From Drosophila miranda (taxonomy: Eukaryota > Arthropoda > Insecta > Diptera > Drosophilidae): a stretch of 64,000 nt of DNA. The notes below the pieces were generated by a model, which worked only from the letters and a program-made list of their open reading frames with translations, searched no databases and was not told the origin of the DNA. The position numbers and the translations under genes were made by a program. Where the stretch lies: contig NC_046676.1 in the NCBI RefSeq assembly GCF_003369915.1, forward strand, positions 21,248,001 to 21,312,000, written 5' to 3'. Shown piece by piece: positions 20,308-32,548 of this stretch (position 1 is its first letter; the number at the start of each line of letters is the position of its first letter).

Positions 20308-23300
20308 TTAGGTTCCAGCACTTTTTTCACCATCATCTAGTGGTGCAGGGGATGGGCGCGGTCGTCGCCTGCGTCGCGATACACGCAGTACGATCTCGTC
20401 GTTGATTCGCTCAAATTGATAGTCCGTAGAGCCCATGGAGCAGCGTTTGGTCACCACCGAGGTGTTACTGCCGAAGCTACGATTGAAACTCTCGTCTAGC
20501 GTTTCATCAATGGTCACATTTTGGAGGGTCAGAGATGCCCCGATTCCGAGTGCAACCGGCGGCTGGTACGGTGGTGGTGTCTGCGGAACAACTACTTCGT
20601 CCGTCTGCATATCCTCGAGCAAGTGGATTTTGCGTTTTTTGAGCGGAGTCTTCTCGACTCTCAGTTTATCTGGTGTCTTCATTGGCGTGGTTTTTATGCC
20701 CTTAGTCGTGGACCTGACTGGACTTAACTGAAGGGGAGACTCGCTAAGCATTTGAAGCAAATCCTTTTGGGGCGACTTTTGGGCTTTGTTGGAGGTTGAA
20801 GTGACTTTTGTCTCGTCCGGCGATGTCTGATGCAATTGCTGTAATGCCATTTCAATGGTGTCCTCTGCGAGTGTGAGGTTCGGATAACTCGTATTGTGGG
20901 CACTCGGCACTGGCTCCTGTTCTCCGGTCAACTCATTCATGGCCGCCTCCAGAACCATATCTTCACTGTTGTCGGTCTTTGTTGAATCTGGCTGAGCATA
21001 TAAAATGTTGGAAGGCTTGGAAGTGGCTGATACAATAAGAGAATCGTGTATAGATCCGTGAGGTGGTAGTATAGGAATCTCAATCCCAGTCGATTGAACT
21101 GCAGCTGTCCCAATTACAGGAGATTCATTCTTTGGTTCGTAAAGTACAGATACAGGAGCCTCAGGGGTCTCCATAGCAGAAGTCTCCACAACAGGAGTCT
21201 CATTGTTGGTTTCATAAACTACAGCTACAGGAGTCTTAATGATAGGAAAATCAGTAACAAGAGTTTCCTTAACAGGAGTCTCAGTCACAGGAGGCTCCTC
21301 AATGGCTGGAGTCTCATGCTTTGTCTTAGTAACTGTCGTCTCAATCACAGTTGCCTTAACTTCAGGAGTACCATTCTCTGATCCGTGAGTTCCACTTACA
21401 TTTGTCTCAATCGCAGGAGTTTCAGGTAAAAGTGCTGTATTTATAGGCGTCTCAACTGCAGCAGTTGCAGTTACAGGAGTCTCAATTACAACAGTTGCAT
21501 TCAGAGGAGTCTCAGCTTCAGGCATCTCATTATCTGATCCAGGAGCTGATTTTACAGTAGTCTCAATTGGAGGACAGTCGTCCTCTAATCCGCCAGCCGT
21601 CATCTCATGTATAACAGTTTCTTTCTCAATCTCCATATCTTTAACAATCTTAGCCGATACACGTCTTTCTTTCTTGGGAAGCTCCTCGTTTTCATTCTTA
21701 CTATCAACGATATCTAAATCTGGCGTCTTTGAGCAGACATCTGTATTCATTTCTGATGAATCGTATGGAACATCGACGGTTAACGCAATATTCTCAATAT
21801 CCGCTATCACTGGCAATCGTATAATCTCAATTATTTCGATGGCTTCGGTAACCTGAATGGGGCAATCATCACCTAAAGGCGCATTCATGGCTGTACATTT
21901 TGTCGGGGTTTTAATATCTTCTAATGATTGATCCGCAATAATTGCACTGGGACGTATTGGGGTGGGACAATCATCACCTAAAATCGCGTCCGTACATTTG
22001 GTCGGGGTCTTAAAGTCTTCCAGTGCTGGCGGATTATGAGTCACTTCTCCTGTTGCTTCTTCAACGGTATCTTCCATTACTTCAGCACTTGGTGGCACTG
22101 ACATAGTACTGAGAGTTTTTTCCTTTTCTTCAGATTCGGTTGTAAGATTTATGCTGGGGGTTGCGATATCCATTGAATTATCTCCGTCCTTGCTGTGAGT
22201 TTCGCAGATTAATTCCTTTTTGGGTGTAGAATTGATGCCAAGTGTTTCGGTGTCCATTGGACTCTCTTCGTCTTTGCCTGGAGCTTCGGGTATGGATTCT
22301 GCTTCCAGGCGACTCTCTTGGTTTTTGTCGGGAACTTCTGCAATGTGTTGATTTTCATTCGTCTTCTCAATTTCCTCTATGGCCTTTGCCGGCTTACAGT
22401 CCTCTATTGGACGAGTAATCACTTCCTCCGTATGATCAACGGTACAATCGTCTATTGAATCTATTTTGGGAGTATCCAAATCTTCAGGCTGTTCCTCTGT
22501 CAACTTTATTTCATTCTTTATAGGAGAATGCTGCTCGCAAATCATATCTAATCCGGGTATTTGCAGTTTATCTAAACTGCTGGCCCACGAAAACACTCCA
22601 GCTGTTGGTTCAGCTTTCTCCAGGGTCTCTTGTGCAACTTGTGACAATGGCAGACTGCAGCCTTTGGCTAGAGGATTCACCTGGAAGTACCCTTCAACAA
22701 CAGCGACAGTTATGTCTTCATTTTTGGCGGGCTTGTCCTCGGCGATTGCCTGCAATTTGTTTTCTGGTGTGTAAAGCTTTACTGGCGTCGCTGGGGACAT
22801 ATTGGCTTGCATTTTCTTAATAATTTCATGGTTGGGACTGGCTAGAACTTGGTCGTTTGTCTCCTCGCCGAAGAGGGTCGTCACTGTGGCATCTTTCTGT
22901 GTTCTGAAAGAATTGTCAAATGCTGCTATCAATGAAGTTTTGCGCGGAATGCAAGCCTTTTTTCGCTTACCTGGGCTTTGTGGATGTTGTGCGGTTAGGG
23001 GAGCGCGAAACACTTCGGCGTTTGCTTGAGCGATCCTTGCTGTGGCGGCTCCCATGGTGCTCATGTCTGTGGCAGCGTTTGGCGCTACGACTGCGACTGC
23101 GGCGTCGCTCACGTTCTTTTAATCGGGTGTCAGAGCTCCTGTGGCGTTTCTCCTTGGGAGATCTGCTGCGAAATTTACGCTTGCTATCCTTGTTGTCATG
23201 CGACTTGGACGCTCCACTTGTTAAGCTCTTTTGGTGATGAATTTGATCAGTTTTTTTGGACTCATTTTTGAATTTGTTGGTCACAGTGTCCGCCAGTTTG

Positions 23301-24012
23301 TACACAGAGTCCTCCAGCTTATGCCTCTTTGGATCCTTGGAATCAGTCTTCAATTTGTTGGCCACAGGTTCTACCAGTTGTTTCGGTCTTTTGTGCTCTG
23401 TATTCTTGGACTCAGTGCCGACCACAGTTTTGAATCTGTTGTTCACGGGCTCTGTCAGCCTGGGCCGTTGATTCTCGTGGTCTGTATTCTTGGAATCATT
23501 GCCGACCACAGTTTTAAACTTGTTGCTCACGGGTTCCGACAGCTTGGATCGTTTGTACTCGTGACCTGTATCCTTGGGATCCTCATCAGCTCGCCCGCGC
23601 TTCCGCCTGAAGCATATGTCGTCTTTCCTACAGCAAAATGTAATGTAAATATGTTATGATTCTTGGACTGAAGGTAACCGGAATACTTACTCCTTGCGCA
23701 GCTGCGTAATCATAGACTCCTTCCGTTTTATTTCCGATTTAGCAGTGTCCATGAGGTTCTGTAGATTGACCTCCATAGCTTTGATCTTCTTGTTGAGCGC
23801 CTTATTTTCGACCTTAAGGCACTCGATTTCGGCCTGTGCGCTTTTGCATTTGTTCTCCCAGGCCTGCAGTTCCTTTGATTTCTAGAAGATAATAAAAGTT
23901 ACAGACAGTTTCCTGGCCAACTGGAATGGCACACCACACACACCTTTTCCTCGGCATTTTGGAAGTCGTCCAAGTCGCCGTATATGTTTAGTTCATCGTC
24001 ATCGCCCAACAT
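20308..24012 (-). CDS. FLASH: FLASH (CASP8AP2) homolog, histone mRNA processing factor
   Basis: Four exons (24012-23944, 23881-23691, 23627-22971, 22903-20308) encode 1170 residues. The N-terminus carries an acidic IYGDLDDF motif, then a coiled coil (residues about 24-85) ending NLMDTAKSEIKRKESMITQL. This aligns with the human FLASH segment LIKTARVEINRKDEEISNL. FLASH binds Lsm11 of the U7 snRNP through this region and recruits the histone pre-mRNA cleavage complex in histone locus bodies. Residues about 105-205 contain four degenerate repeats of an EPVxNKFKTVVGxxSKNT unit. A short SR/RS-rich stretch follows. The last exon is a long disordered Thr/Pro/Glu-rich region full of ETPV-type repeats and DDCP motifs, ending in an Arg-rich tail. 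The rapidly evolving C-terminus makes the family call depend on the N-terminal 100 residues. Confidence 0.78.
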
Positions 24013-24227
24013 TTTAACAAATTAAAATGCACGAGCAGCAATTCGCAGAGGAAAGTCACAGATGTTGTGACATGTTGTAAGTGTTGGCTAACTCACCAGA
24101 ATTACGAATTTACTTATGGGCAGCACTTTTCGCGGAATGGAAATTTAAAATTTATTTGCAGTAGGCAGTGTGTTATTTATCATTAAACAAAAGCACACAA
24201 ACAACAATAGCTCAAACCCACAAAATA
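24013..24227. promoter_or_regulatory. Divergent promoter of FLASH and the TMBIM gene
   Basis: Only 215 bp separate the two opposite start codons, so the genes must share a promoter region. No TATA box is apparent on either strand, consistent with housekeeping-type initiation. Confidence 0.5.
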
Positions 24228-25232
24228 ATGGATGCGTATGCACATACACGTCTCTACAAGAAGGAGAGGAGGAAATTCTCGTTAATTACTTACTTCCTGA
24301 CAGCCGTCCTTCTGATTCTATCGGCGGTTCAATGGTATTTCATTCATGAATTGTAAGTATGTCAGGTCTTTGGCGATTTTTTTTATCCTAGCTTTCTTTC
24401 AGGGACAAAGCAAACGAATTCTTCACTAAACAGTATTGGGTGGGCAGCATATTCTTCGCAGTCGGACTAGTACTGTTCGCCGTATTCATATTCTTCGAGG
24501 CTCTGCGCTTTACAGTGCCTATCAATTGGATATGTGCCATGGTTATAGTAAGACGATCTAGTATTATATATATATTTCCAAAGAAACACACCTGTTTCCA
24601 ACTGCATTTCCAGTTTGAGTGTGCTGTCATAGGAGTGTCTTCCCTGGCGGTACGTCACCAAATGTACCAATTCGTGCTGAGCTTAGTCATCTGGGCAGTG
24701 GTTCTGGGGGTCTTTCTTCTGTGCGGTTCCTATATACCGGTGAGTTGTCTGCCACGGAAGTATTCTTTATGACAATCACTCCTGATCTCATCTCTTCCTT
24801 AGCATGATATAACTCTGGATATTGTGGTGCTGTTTGTACTCGCCATAGTTGCTCTCATTGGCGCTATGTACTTCCTAATGCTACACATCGTGACCAATAT
24901 GCCATATTTCATTTTGGTCCATCGGGCCTTTGTTTTGGGCAGCATCGGGATGGTAGGTGGAACTTATATTTCCACTAGGAGTAGTCGTTAATTGATGCTC
25001 TTACTCCCTACAGTTTGTCATGTATCACGCGCAGATTATCAACGGCGGAAAGTTTGCGGAAATGCGCACCAAGGACTATTTACTGGCAGCTCTGATGCTC
25101 TTCCACGACTTTTTGTTGATGTTCATGCCATCTTTTCATTTGGCCTCCAAATGGTCAGATTCCTGCGATCCCAATGTAAATGAGACGAAAATGCTTGTAT
25201 TTCCAAGAGGACTAAAATGGACTTATATTTAA
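24228..25232 (+). CDS. Lifeguard/Bax-inhibitor (TMBIM) family membrane protein
   Basis: Five short exons (24228-24352, 24403-24547, 24614-24739, 24803-24952, 25014-25232) join in frame to give 254 residues. Six to seven hydrophobic helices are evident. The last exon has YHAQIINGGKFAEMRTKDYL followed by LAALMLFHDFLLMF. This corresponds to the conserved GGKH.....EYI.AAL.LY.D...IF region of Lifeguard proteins. That tail normally runs about 20 more residues past helix 7, and here the protein instead ends with a polar segment containing NVNETKMLVFPRG. These proteins sit in Golgi or ER membranes and modulate calcium leak and cell death. The protein is divergent and may be a fast-evolving, possibly testis-biased paralog (inference). 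A poly(A) signal is near 25314. Confidence 0.72.
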
Positions 25233-25524
25233 TCAAAACAAATTATGTCGAAAAAGATTGTGTAAAGATTTGAAAATTGCGCCTTACACTAATTGATGGG
25301 TAGCACTGCACTCAATAAAATTCAATCGTATTGCAGCCCTGTCCGACGTTTGGCGCAATTCCGGCACAGCTGCTCATTGGTTTTTATTTATTTCGCTTTT
25401 TATCTGAATGCCGAGTGCTGATTCGGTGAATAAACTAAAATTGGCACAAAGCTGACCTAAACAAAAAAAAACCAGCAGTTATCCACTGCAGCATATCATT
25501 CGTAATTTCAGTTGAACGCTAGCT

Positions 25525-27860
25525 ATGGACCCCACAATATCTGTTTCCAAGGTGAGCCGCGAAAATCTTTCATTGAAATAGGAAATTAACATCCTTTTAT
25601 GTCTTACCCGCTAAGGGTTGTTTTGTCTACAAAAATGGAGCTACGCGTGCCGGCAAGAAGGCTTCCAGCAAGCGAAAGAGAGCCACTGGTGCCACGAGCT
25701 CCCTGCTCGGAATGGAGGTAATCGGGCAGCCCTTCTACGATGCCTACGTCCAGACTTGGAGTCAAATGAATGAGCACATTAATCGCTTACAGCAGCAGAG
25801 CTATGCCCGCACACTCGGGCAGTTGGTGGAGTTCGTGGTAGGCCAGGGGCAGATCCAGGATGAAATTCTGCCCACAGCAGCCCTCCTCACAGGCATCAAT
25901 CAGCCGGATCATCTCAGTCAGTTTGACACTTTCACCCAGCGCCTGCATGCCCAGAAGGCGGCGCGTGTCTGTGTGCTGCAGTCCCGGGATTGCCCCACCC
26001 TAAAGGCAGCTATCGAGGCCATGGTCTTCAGCCTGATCGAAGGCGAACAGGACCAAGAAGAGGAGGAGGAGGATGTAACCGATCGGGATCGCAAGCGACT
26101 GCGACGCTCTCACTGCACGATAAAGCAGCTTAACTCCTGGTACACCAATAACTTCCAAGCGGAGGAGGAGAGGAAACGCCAACTGGTTGTCATACTACCC
26201 GACTTTGAGTGCTTCAGTGGCAACGTGCTGCAGGACTTCATACTCATACTCAGCGCCCACTGCGGCACACTTCCGTTTGTTCTTGTTCTTGGCGTGGCCA
26301 CAGCGATGTCGGCGGTGCACAGCACCCTGCCCTATCACGTCAGCAGCAAGATCAGGCTGCGCGTCTTCCAAACACAGCCAGCACCCACCGGCCTGAACGA
26401 GGTGAGATCTCGATCTGTTCCATAGATTCCATACAATTTAATATTTCAATTTGTGATTTTTGGACTGGACAGTTGCTGGACAAGGTCTTGCTCTCGCCTA
26501 TGTACTCGTTCCACCTGTCCGGCAAGGCCTTCAAGTTCCTCACGCACATCTTTCTGTACTACGACTTCTCCATTCATGGGTTCATTCAGGGCTTCAAGTA
26601 CTGCCTGATGGAGCACTACTTTGCTGGCAATGCCTATGCCCTCTGCACGGACTACAGCAAGGCACTAAATCGCATTAAGCTGTTGACGCACGACGATATG
26701 GAGACCGTACGACGTCTGCCCTCGTTCCGGCCATACGTGGAGCAGATCAACGACTGCAAACGAATCATCGCCGTCCTCACCGACGATGACTACCTAAAAA
26801 AGAAGCTGCCGCAGCTGCTGCGTGACTGTCTGCTCCACTTTCTGCTGTTTCGCAGCACGTTGGAGTTCTTCACAGAGCTGGTGGGAGATCTGCCGCGCTG
26901 TCCACTGGGCAAGCTGCTGCGCGAGCTCTACGTCAACTGTCTAAACAGGCCGATCACCGCGTCCCCGGAGTACAAGGAATGCTGGCAAATGCTAAGCTTT
27001 CTGTCCAAAGAGGAGTTTGTGGCCAAGGTCAACAAAAGTCTAGCCCGAACGGAGCACTTTTTGGTGGAGGAAATCTCTCCCCTCGAGCTGGGTGAGGCCT
27101 GTACATCCGTGCTACGGCCCCAGCTTCAGAGTGTCCGACAGCTGCTCGACGACGTGGTCATGGGCACCCTCGAGATGATGCCAGCCATGTCCACCGATGA
27201 GAGCAGGCCTGCACCTAGTTTAACGCAAGTCGCATCGCGGCAAGAGCTCAAGGCGCAGCTCCTGCAGCGCAGTCAGGAAGAGAGACACCAACAGGTTCCC
27301 ACCACGGAGTTTGCCCGATCCGTGCAGAAGGTGCTCGAGCACATAGAAACGCATCTGGTGCGCGGACATTTGCGGGCGCTCTCAGAGGCTCCACCGCTCC
27401 ACGAGCTGTTCGTGTTCAGCGACATCTCCACGGTGCGCCGTAACATAATTGGTGCCCCACGGGCCGCCCTGCACACGGCCCTCAACAACCCACACTTCTA
27501 CATGCAGTGCAAGTGCTGCGAGCTACGCGAGCAAACGCAGCTCATGGGTACCCTGCCCGATCTATCGGTGGTGTACAAACTGCACCTGGAGTGCGGCCGC
27601 ATGATCAACCTGTTCGACTGGCTGCAGGCCTTCCGCTCGGTGCTGCATGCCAGCGAGGATCCGGACGGAGAGGTGGCCCAAGAGCAAATCGATCCGCAGA
27701 TACAGTGAGTCTTTTAAAATCTCCTAAATCTCCCTTTTTTTCGAACTCTATTTACCTTTCCAGGGCACGCTTCACGCGCGCTGTGGCCGAGCTTCAGTTT
27801 TTGGGTTACATTAAAATGTCCAAGCGCAAGACGGATCATGCCACACGCCTCACCTGGTAG
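25525..27860 (+). CDS. lat: Origin recognition complex subunit 3 (latheo)
   Basis: Four exons (25525-25551, 25616-26401, 26473-27704, 27764-27860) encode 713 residues, close to the 721 of fly ORC3. The first exon is just nine codons (MDPTISVSK). The N-terminal part carries an AAA+-like fold remnant without a Walker A motif. [20 protein letters not shown] is the degenerate Walker B strand, and the segment [21 protein letters not shown] precedes [14 protein letters not shown], a signature of ORC3. The C-terminus ends with the winged-helix segment [23 protein letters not shown]3 is part of the six-subunit origin-binding complex in the nucleus. The fly protein also has reported synaptic roles. 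A short acidic loop ([16 protein letters not shown]) interrupts the AAA+ region. The poly(A) signal is near 27920. Confidence 0.93.
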
Positions 27861-28070
27861 ATGCAACAGCATTGGGGGTTTTCTATCTCTTTCATTTATA
27901 AATTGCTCGCGTGGTACGGAATAAATACATATTTTTCTATGGGCATGCAAGAAATGTCTTTGAGAAGCAAGCGAGTAGCACATTTTTTTTATAAACTGTA
28001 TCTGGGGACAGGCGTCCGTCCCTTAAATATCAACAAAATGCTCATTCCAGAGAGGTAGCTTCCGCTCTCC

Positions 28071-31000
28071 TCACATAAGCTTTAGTGTCTCAATAGCAGC
28101 CGTAATCCGCTCTATCTCCGCACGGGACTCTGTGAGTTTCGTCTCATTGGCCGTCTGCACCTCGGCGGGCACCTTGGTGGCATAGTCGGAGGCCTGCATA
28201 GCCTGGGTTAGCTTGCCAACAGTCTGGACCAGCTGATCGCCCTTCTTCTGCAGCTTGGCGATCTCCTTGTCAGCCTCCACGAGGCCCTTCAGCAGCAGAT
28301 GCACCTCGCACTGGCCCGTCACTGTAAGGATGGCGCAACCGGCCGGAGCAGGGCTATCGAAGGCCACCTTGGAGCAGTAGGAAATGGTAGCCAGATCGCT
28401 GGCATAGCGTTTGAGTATTTCGTTGGGCGTGGCATCTGTGCACACGATGTACGCCTCCGTCTTGGTCTTGTTGGGCAGATTATAGTCGGAGCGAGCGGAG
28501 CGAATGATGCGTGCCGCTTTCTGGACAAACTCCACATCGGATTCGATCTTTGCACTGCGCCAGGTGGTGTTGCCTGCGAGGAACATAAAAAAAATCTCAT
28601 TAGTAGGATAATCAACCAGATTCTGACGGAGATTACTCACTTGGATAGCTGGCAACGCAAATGCTTGGCGCGGGATTCGCACCCGGCAGCCGCTGGTACA
28701 GCTCCTCCGTGATGAAGGGCATAAACGGCGAGAGCAGCCGCAGACCAAAGTCCAAGCAGACGTAGAGGGTGCGCCGGGCGGCGGTCTGCTGCTGCTCGCT
28801 GCCGCCCTGGAAGATCGGCTTCAGACACTCCAAATACACATCGCACAGATCGTACAGCCAGAAAGCGTAGCAGGCGCTGGTGGCGGCAGCAAAGTCGTAC
28901 GACTCGAAACCCATATTGCAGGCCTCGATGGCGGCCGCTAGTCTGGACAGGATCCATGCATCCATTTGGTTAACGGCATCGGAGGCGCTCAAAGCGGTGC
29001 TGAACTTCTCGTTGCCGGTGAAGTAGAGGAGGGCAAACTTTGTGGCATTCCACAGCTTGTTACAGAAGAAGCGGTAGCCGAGGACACGATTTATGTCCAG
29101 ATTGATGTCACGCGCCTGGGTAATGTACGCGCAGAGGGCGAAACGCAGGGCATCCGATCCGCACTCGGGTATGCCCTGAGGGTAGTCCTGCTTTTGGCCG
29201 GCCTTGGCCTTCTCAATCTCGCACGGATCCAGATTGGAGCCAACGAGCTGGGCGTGCAGGCCCTCCAGCGTGATGCCCAGAATCACGTCCATCGGATCGA
29301 TAACATTGCCCAGGGACTTGGACATCTTGCGGCCGTGGGCATCGCGTACCATGGGATGTAGATATACCTCCTTGAAGGGCAGCTTGCCCAGCAGCTTCTG
29401 GCCGAAGAAGACCATGCGCGCCACCCAGAAGAAGAGAATGTCATGGCCCGTCTCCAGCAGTGATGTGGGATAGAATGTCTGCAGGTCCTTGGTGTTGTCC
29501 GGCCATCCGAACACCGAGAAGGGGAAAATGCCCGAGCTGAACCATGTGTCCAGCACATCCTCGTCCTGCTTTAGCACAATCTTACTGGCATCCACCTTGA
29601 ATCTATCGGCGGCCTTGCTCAAGGCCTCCGCCTCGCTGCGCGCCACAATCCAATACTGTTCGTCGTCGCTCTGCAAAAGAATACAAAAGGATATACCAAT
29701 AATAAAATACAGAGCGGAGAGGAGCTTCAGATTACCACTCCACTAAGAGCAGGCTGGACAAGAGATCGTGAAGTATTAGCTCTGAGGAATGGGTTCCTGA
29801 TTGGGTTTTCTTACCGTTCCGGTTTGAATGGAGGGATCGCTGAAGCTGACGTGGTAGGCGGGGATGCGATGGCCCCACCACAGCTGCCTGGACACACACC
29901 AGTCCCGGATGCCATCCATCCAGTGGTACCAGGTCTTGGTGTGGTGCTCGGGGATGATCTTAAGCTCGCCGGAGCGTACGGCTTCGGTTGCCGAGGCGGC
30001 CATGTCCGAGCAGCTGACATACCACTGCGGTTTGATGAGGGGCTCGACCACATCCTTGGACCGACTGCAGATGGGCACCACCATGGGATTGTTGATGGTC
30101 TCGCGGTAAAGGTTGAGCGTCTTGAGCCGCTCCAGGATTTGCTTGCGGCACTGGAAGCGCTTCATCCCCGTGAACTCTCCATAGTCGCCGATGATGAAGC
30201 CGTCGTCATTGAAGATCGTGATGAAGGGCAGGTTGCAGCGCTTGCCCACCTCGTAGTCGTTGGGATCGTGGGCAGGGGTGATTTTCACGGCGCCCGTTCC
30301 GAACTCCATCTCCACAAACTCGTCGCACACAATGGGCAGGCGGCGTGGGCAGAAGGGATGCACCACAAACTTTCCGTGGAGATGCTTGTAGCGCTCATCC
30401 TTGGGATGCACGGCCACAGCGGTGTCACCCAGCATCGTCTCAATGCGCGTGGTGGCTACAATGATCTCCTCGTCGCTGTCCTCCACCTTGTAAGCGAATT
30501 TCACGAGCACTCCGAACTCCACCTTCTCGTCGTAGCCGGGAATGGAGAGAAAAGTGCGGCCGGGTATCTCCACCTTGTCCACCTCAATGTCGGAAATGGC
30601 CGAGCGCAGGGTACACGACCAGTTGACCAGCCTGGAGCTGCGGTAGATGCTGCCCTCCTCGTGCAGCCGCACAAACGCCTCCGTTACGGCGCGACAGAGC
30701 TTGGGATCCATGGTGAAGTTGACACGCGACCAGTCGTAGGAAGAGCCCAGCGACTTGAGCTGATCGTAGATGCGGCCACCCTTCTCGCGACGCCAGTCCC
30801 AGATGCGCTCGATGAACTTGTCCCGGCCCAGATCGTGCCGCGACAGCTGCTCGTCCCTCCAGAGCAGCTTTTCCACCACCACCTGGGTGGCTATACCGGC
30901 ATGATCGCAGCCGGGCACCCACAGAGTGGTGCGACCCTTCATCCGATGGTAGCGCGTGATGGCATCCTCGATGGCGTTGGTCAAAGCGTGGCCCAAATGC

Positions 31001-31612
31001 AGAGATCCCGTCACATTCGGCGGCGGTATGATCATCACGAATTTTCCATTAGGATTCGGCGAATCGATTGAATCGCGCTGTAGGGAAGAGGAGTGTCACT
31101 GTCAGTGTCACGGTGGGTTTATGGTGGTTTCGTCTTACCCCGTATTCGGGCGTGAAGAAGCCCTGCTTCTCCCACCAGCTATACCACTGGGCCTCCACGA
31201 ACCGCGGACTATAGGCATCTGGCAGCGGATCGCTCAGATCTTTCTTCTCCCCGGGTGCTGTCTGCGCCGTGTACAGAGCGGCCTCTTTTACCTCTTTGGT
31301 CCGCTTCTGTAATGGCAGAGCAAAAAATTAGCTTTCTCCACGAACAATAGCCTCAATTACCAGATAGTTGTGCTCCCCATTCACTTTTTCGCACATAACC
31401 TAGTTTCCAGTGCCGCATTTTGTACGTACTTCGGGCTTCTCCTTCTTTTCGGCTGCCGCTGGAGCTACTGCAGCCTTCTTGTCCAGTTTCGCCTGCAGTT
31501 TGGCCAGTTTCTCGGCCTTGAGGCGCTCCTTCTCCAATTGTTTGGGTGTCTTAGCAGGATTGGCGCTGCCGTCGCCGGCTTGCTGTTGCTTCTGCTGTTC
31601 CTCCTCTGGCAT
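28071..31612 (-). CDS. ValRS: Cytosolic valyl-tRNA synthetase
   Basis: Five coding exons (31612-31430, 31306-31139, 31077-29815, 29670-28641, 28573-28071) encode 1048 residues. The class I signatures are intact: [14 protein letters not shown] (HLGH at residues 144-147) and [10 protein letters not shown] (KMSKS at 653-657). The editing CP1 domain carries [17 protein letters not shown], and an anticodon-binding domain and C-terminal coiled coil follow. The N-terminus is a lysine-rich appendix (about residues 18-60), and the GST-like domain of vertebrate VARS1 is absent. A 62 bp intron (31632-31693) lies in the 5' untranslated region. It contains an upstream in-frame ATG, so MPEEEQQ at 31612 is the start in spliced mRNA. 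The enzyme charges tRNA-Val in the cytosol. It is convergent with latheo, whose 3' end is 210 bp away. Confidence 0.96.
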
Positions 31613-32300
31613 GGTTTCGTCTAATGTTGGGCTGTGGCAATCAATACCAGGATTTTCTGATGCAATTCTGATTGGATTTTTGTTATTACTCACTTGCCTG
31701 GAGTTGGAGAAAAAACAGATGAAAACGTGTGCAGTTTTCGAAATGAGTTATCGTTATCGGCTCGATAAGTTCTGGTATTAAAAGAGGTCACGTTTTTAAT
31801 ACTATTTTCTGCAAGGTATTTCGTGCAGTTTGGAAACTGGCCGCACTAATCATTTTTGCATCACGAAAAAGAATTTTCGCAAAAATTAAATTAAAAAGCC
31901 AAAATAACGTTCTCGGAGAGATTTTTAAGCGTAAAGTTTTTCTCGGATTGCTGCTGCTCACAATTGCCATTGCAAATGTACTTCAAATCAGTATTTTATG
32001 TGTGGTGCCTCGAGAGGAGACGCTTCTGATAAGCAGCCATCTTCATCTTCCTATAGGAATGCCTGCTACACACGGGCTAGAAAATTGTTTGCTTACATTT
32101 ATAAATACCAAAACAGTTAAAAGCTAAAGCCAGCGATACTGACTCCGCCGTTGCACCTCTCGCCACTAGGCAGTGCCATCCACCCACAACTACAATTCCA
32201 CACAGACACAGACATGTGCAGCGCGCAGCTAATCTATTGTAAATAAAACTGCGTCCACACACGCGTCTATTGTGAACGGTACACATACTCTCGGTCACGT
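31613..32300. other. Spacer between ValRS and the Kdm4B upstream region
   Basis: Includes the ValRS 5' leader and promoter (GATA/DRE-like words ATCGTTATCG and CGATAA near 31750). The rest is AT-rich sequence. Short open frames here have no supporting features. Confidence 0.4.
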
Positions 32301-32491
32301 ACGCCGCCGCCGCCAAGTGTTCCGTTCCTCCTGCCTGCTCCTCGTACCGTACAGTGTGCGGCTGTTTTACCTGGAATAAACTTTGCTAAAATCTGGAACA
32401 ACATTTGCTACAAATCAGTGGAGAATCGGCCCAAAGCATGTGAAAAGGTGTCTACAAAGGGGACCAGAGTGCATCATCGGAGGAGAAGCGG
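32300..32491 (+). other. Candidate noncoding first exon (distal) of Kdm4B
   Basis: A GC-richer leader-like stretch ends at a strong GTAAGT donor (exon end 32491). No start codon opens a long frame, so it would be untranslated. The next strong plus-strand acceptor joined to a start codon is at 41814, which would make a 9.3 kb intron. The start of the exon is a guess and the link to Kdm4B is inference. Confidence 0.3.
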
Positions 32492-32521
32492 GTAAGTTTT
32501 GCAAAGGGAACAAACATCTAT

Positions 32522-32548
32522 GGGGGGGGGGGGGGGGGGGGGGGGGGG
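32522..32548 (+). repeat. Run of 27 guanines
   Basis: An uninterrupted G homopolymer 30 bp downstream of the GTAAGT donor at 32492, inside the presumed first intron. It could form a G-quadruplex in DNA or nascent RNA. The exact length is prone to sequencing error. Confidence 0.9.

Noticed and set aside
29824-31071. A 415-codon plus-strand frame over ValRS
   Set aside because: It is the antisense of a well-defined synthetase exon with HLGH and editing motifs. GC-rich coding DNA often leaves the opposite strand open.
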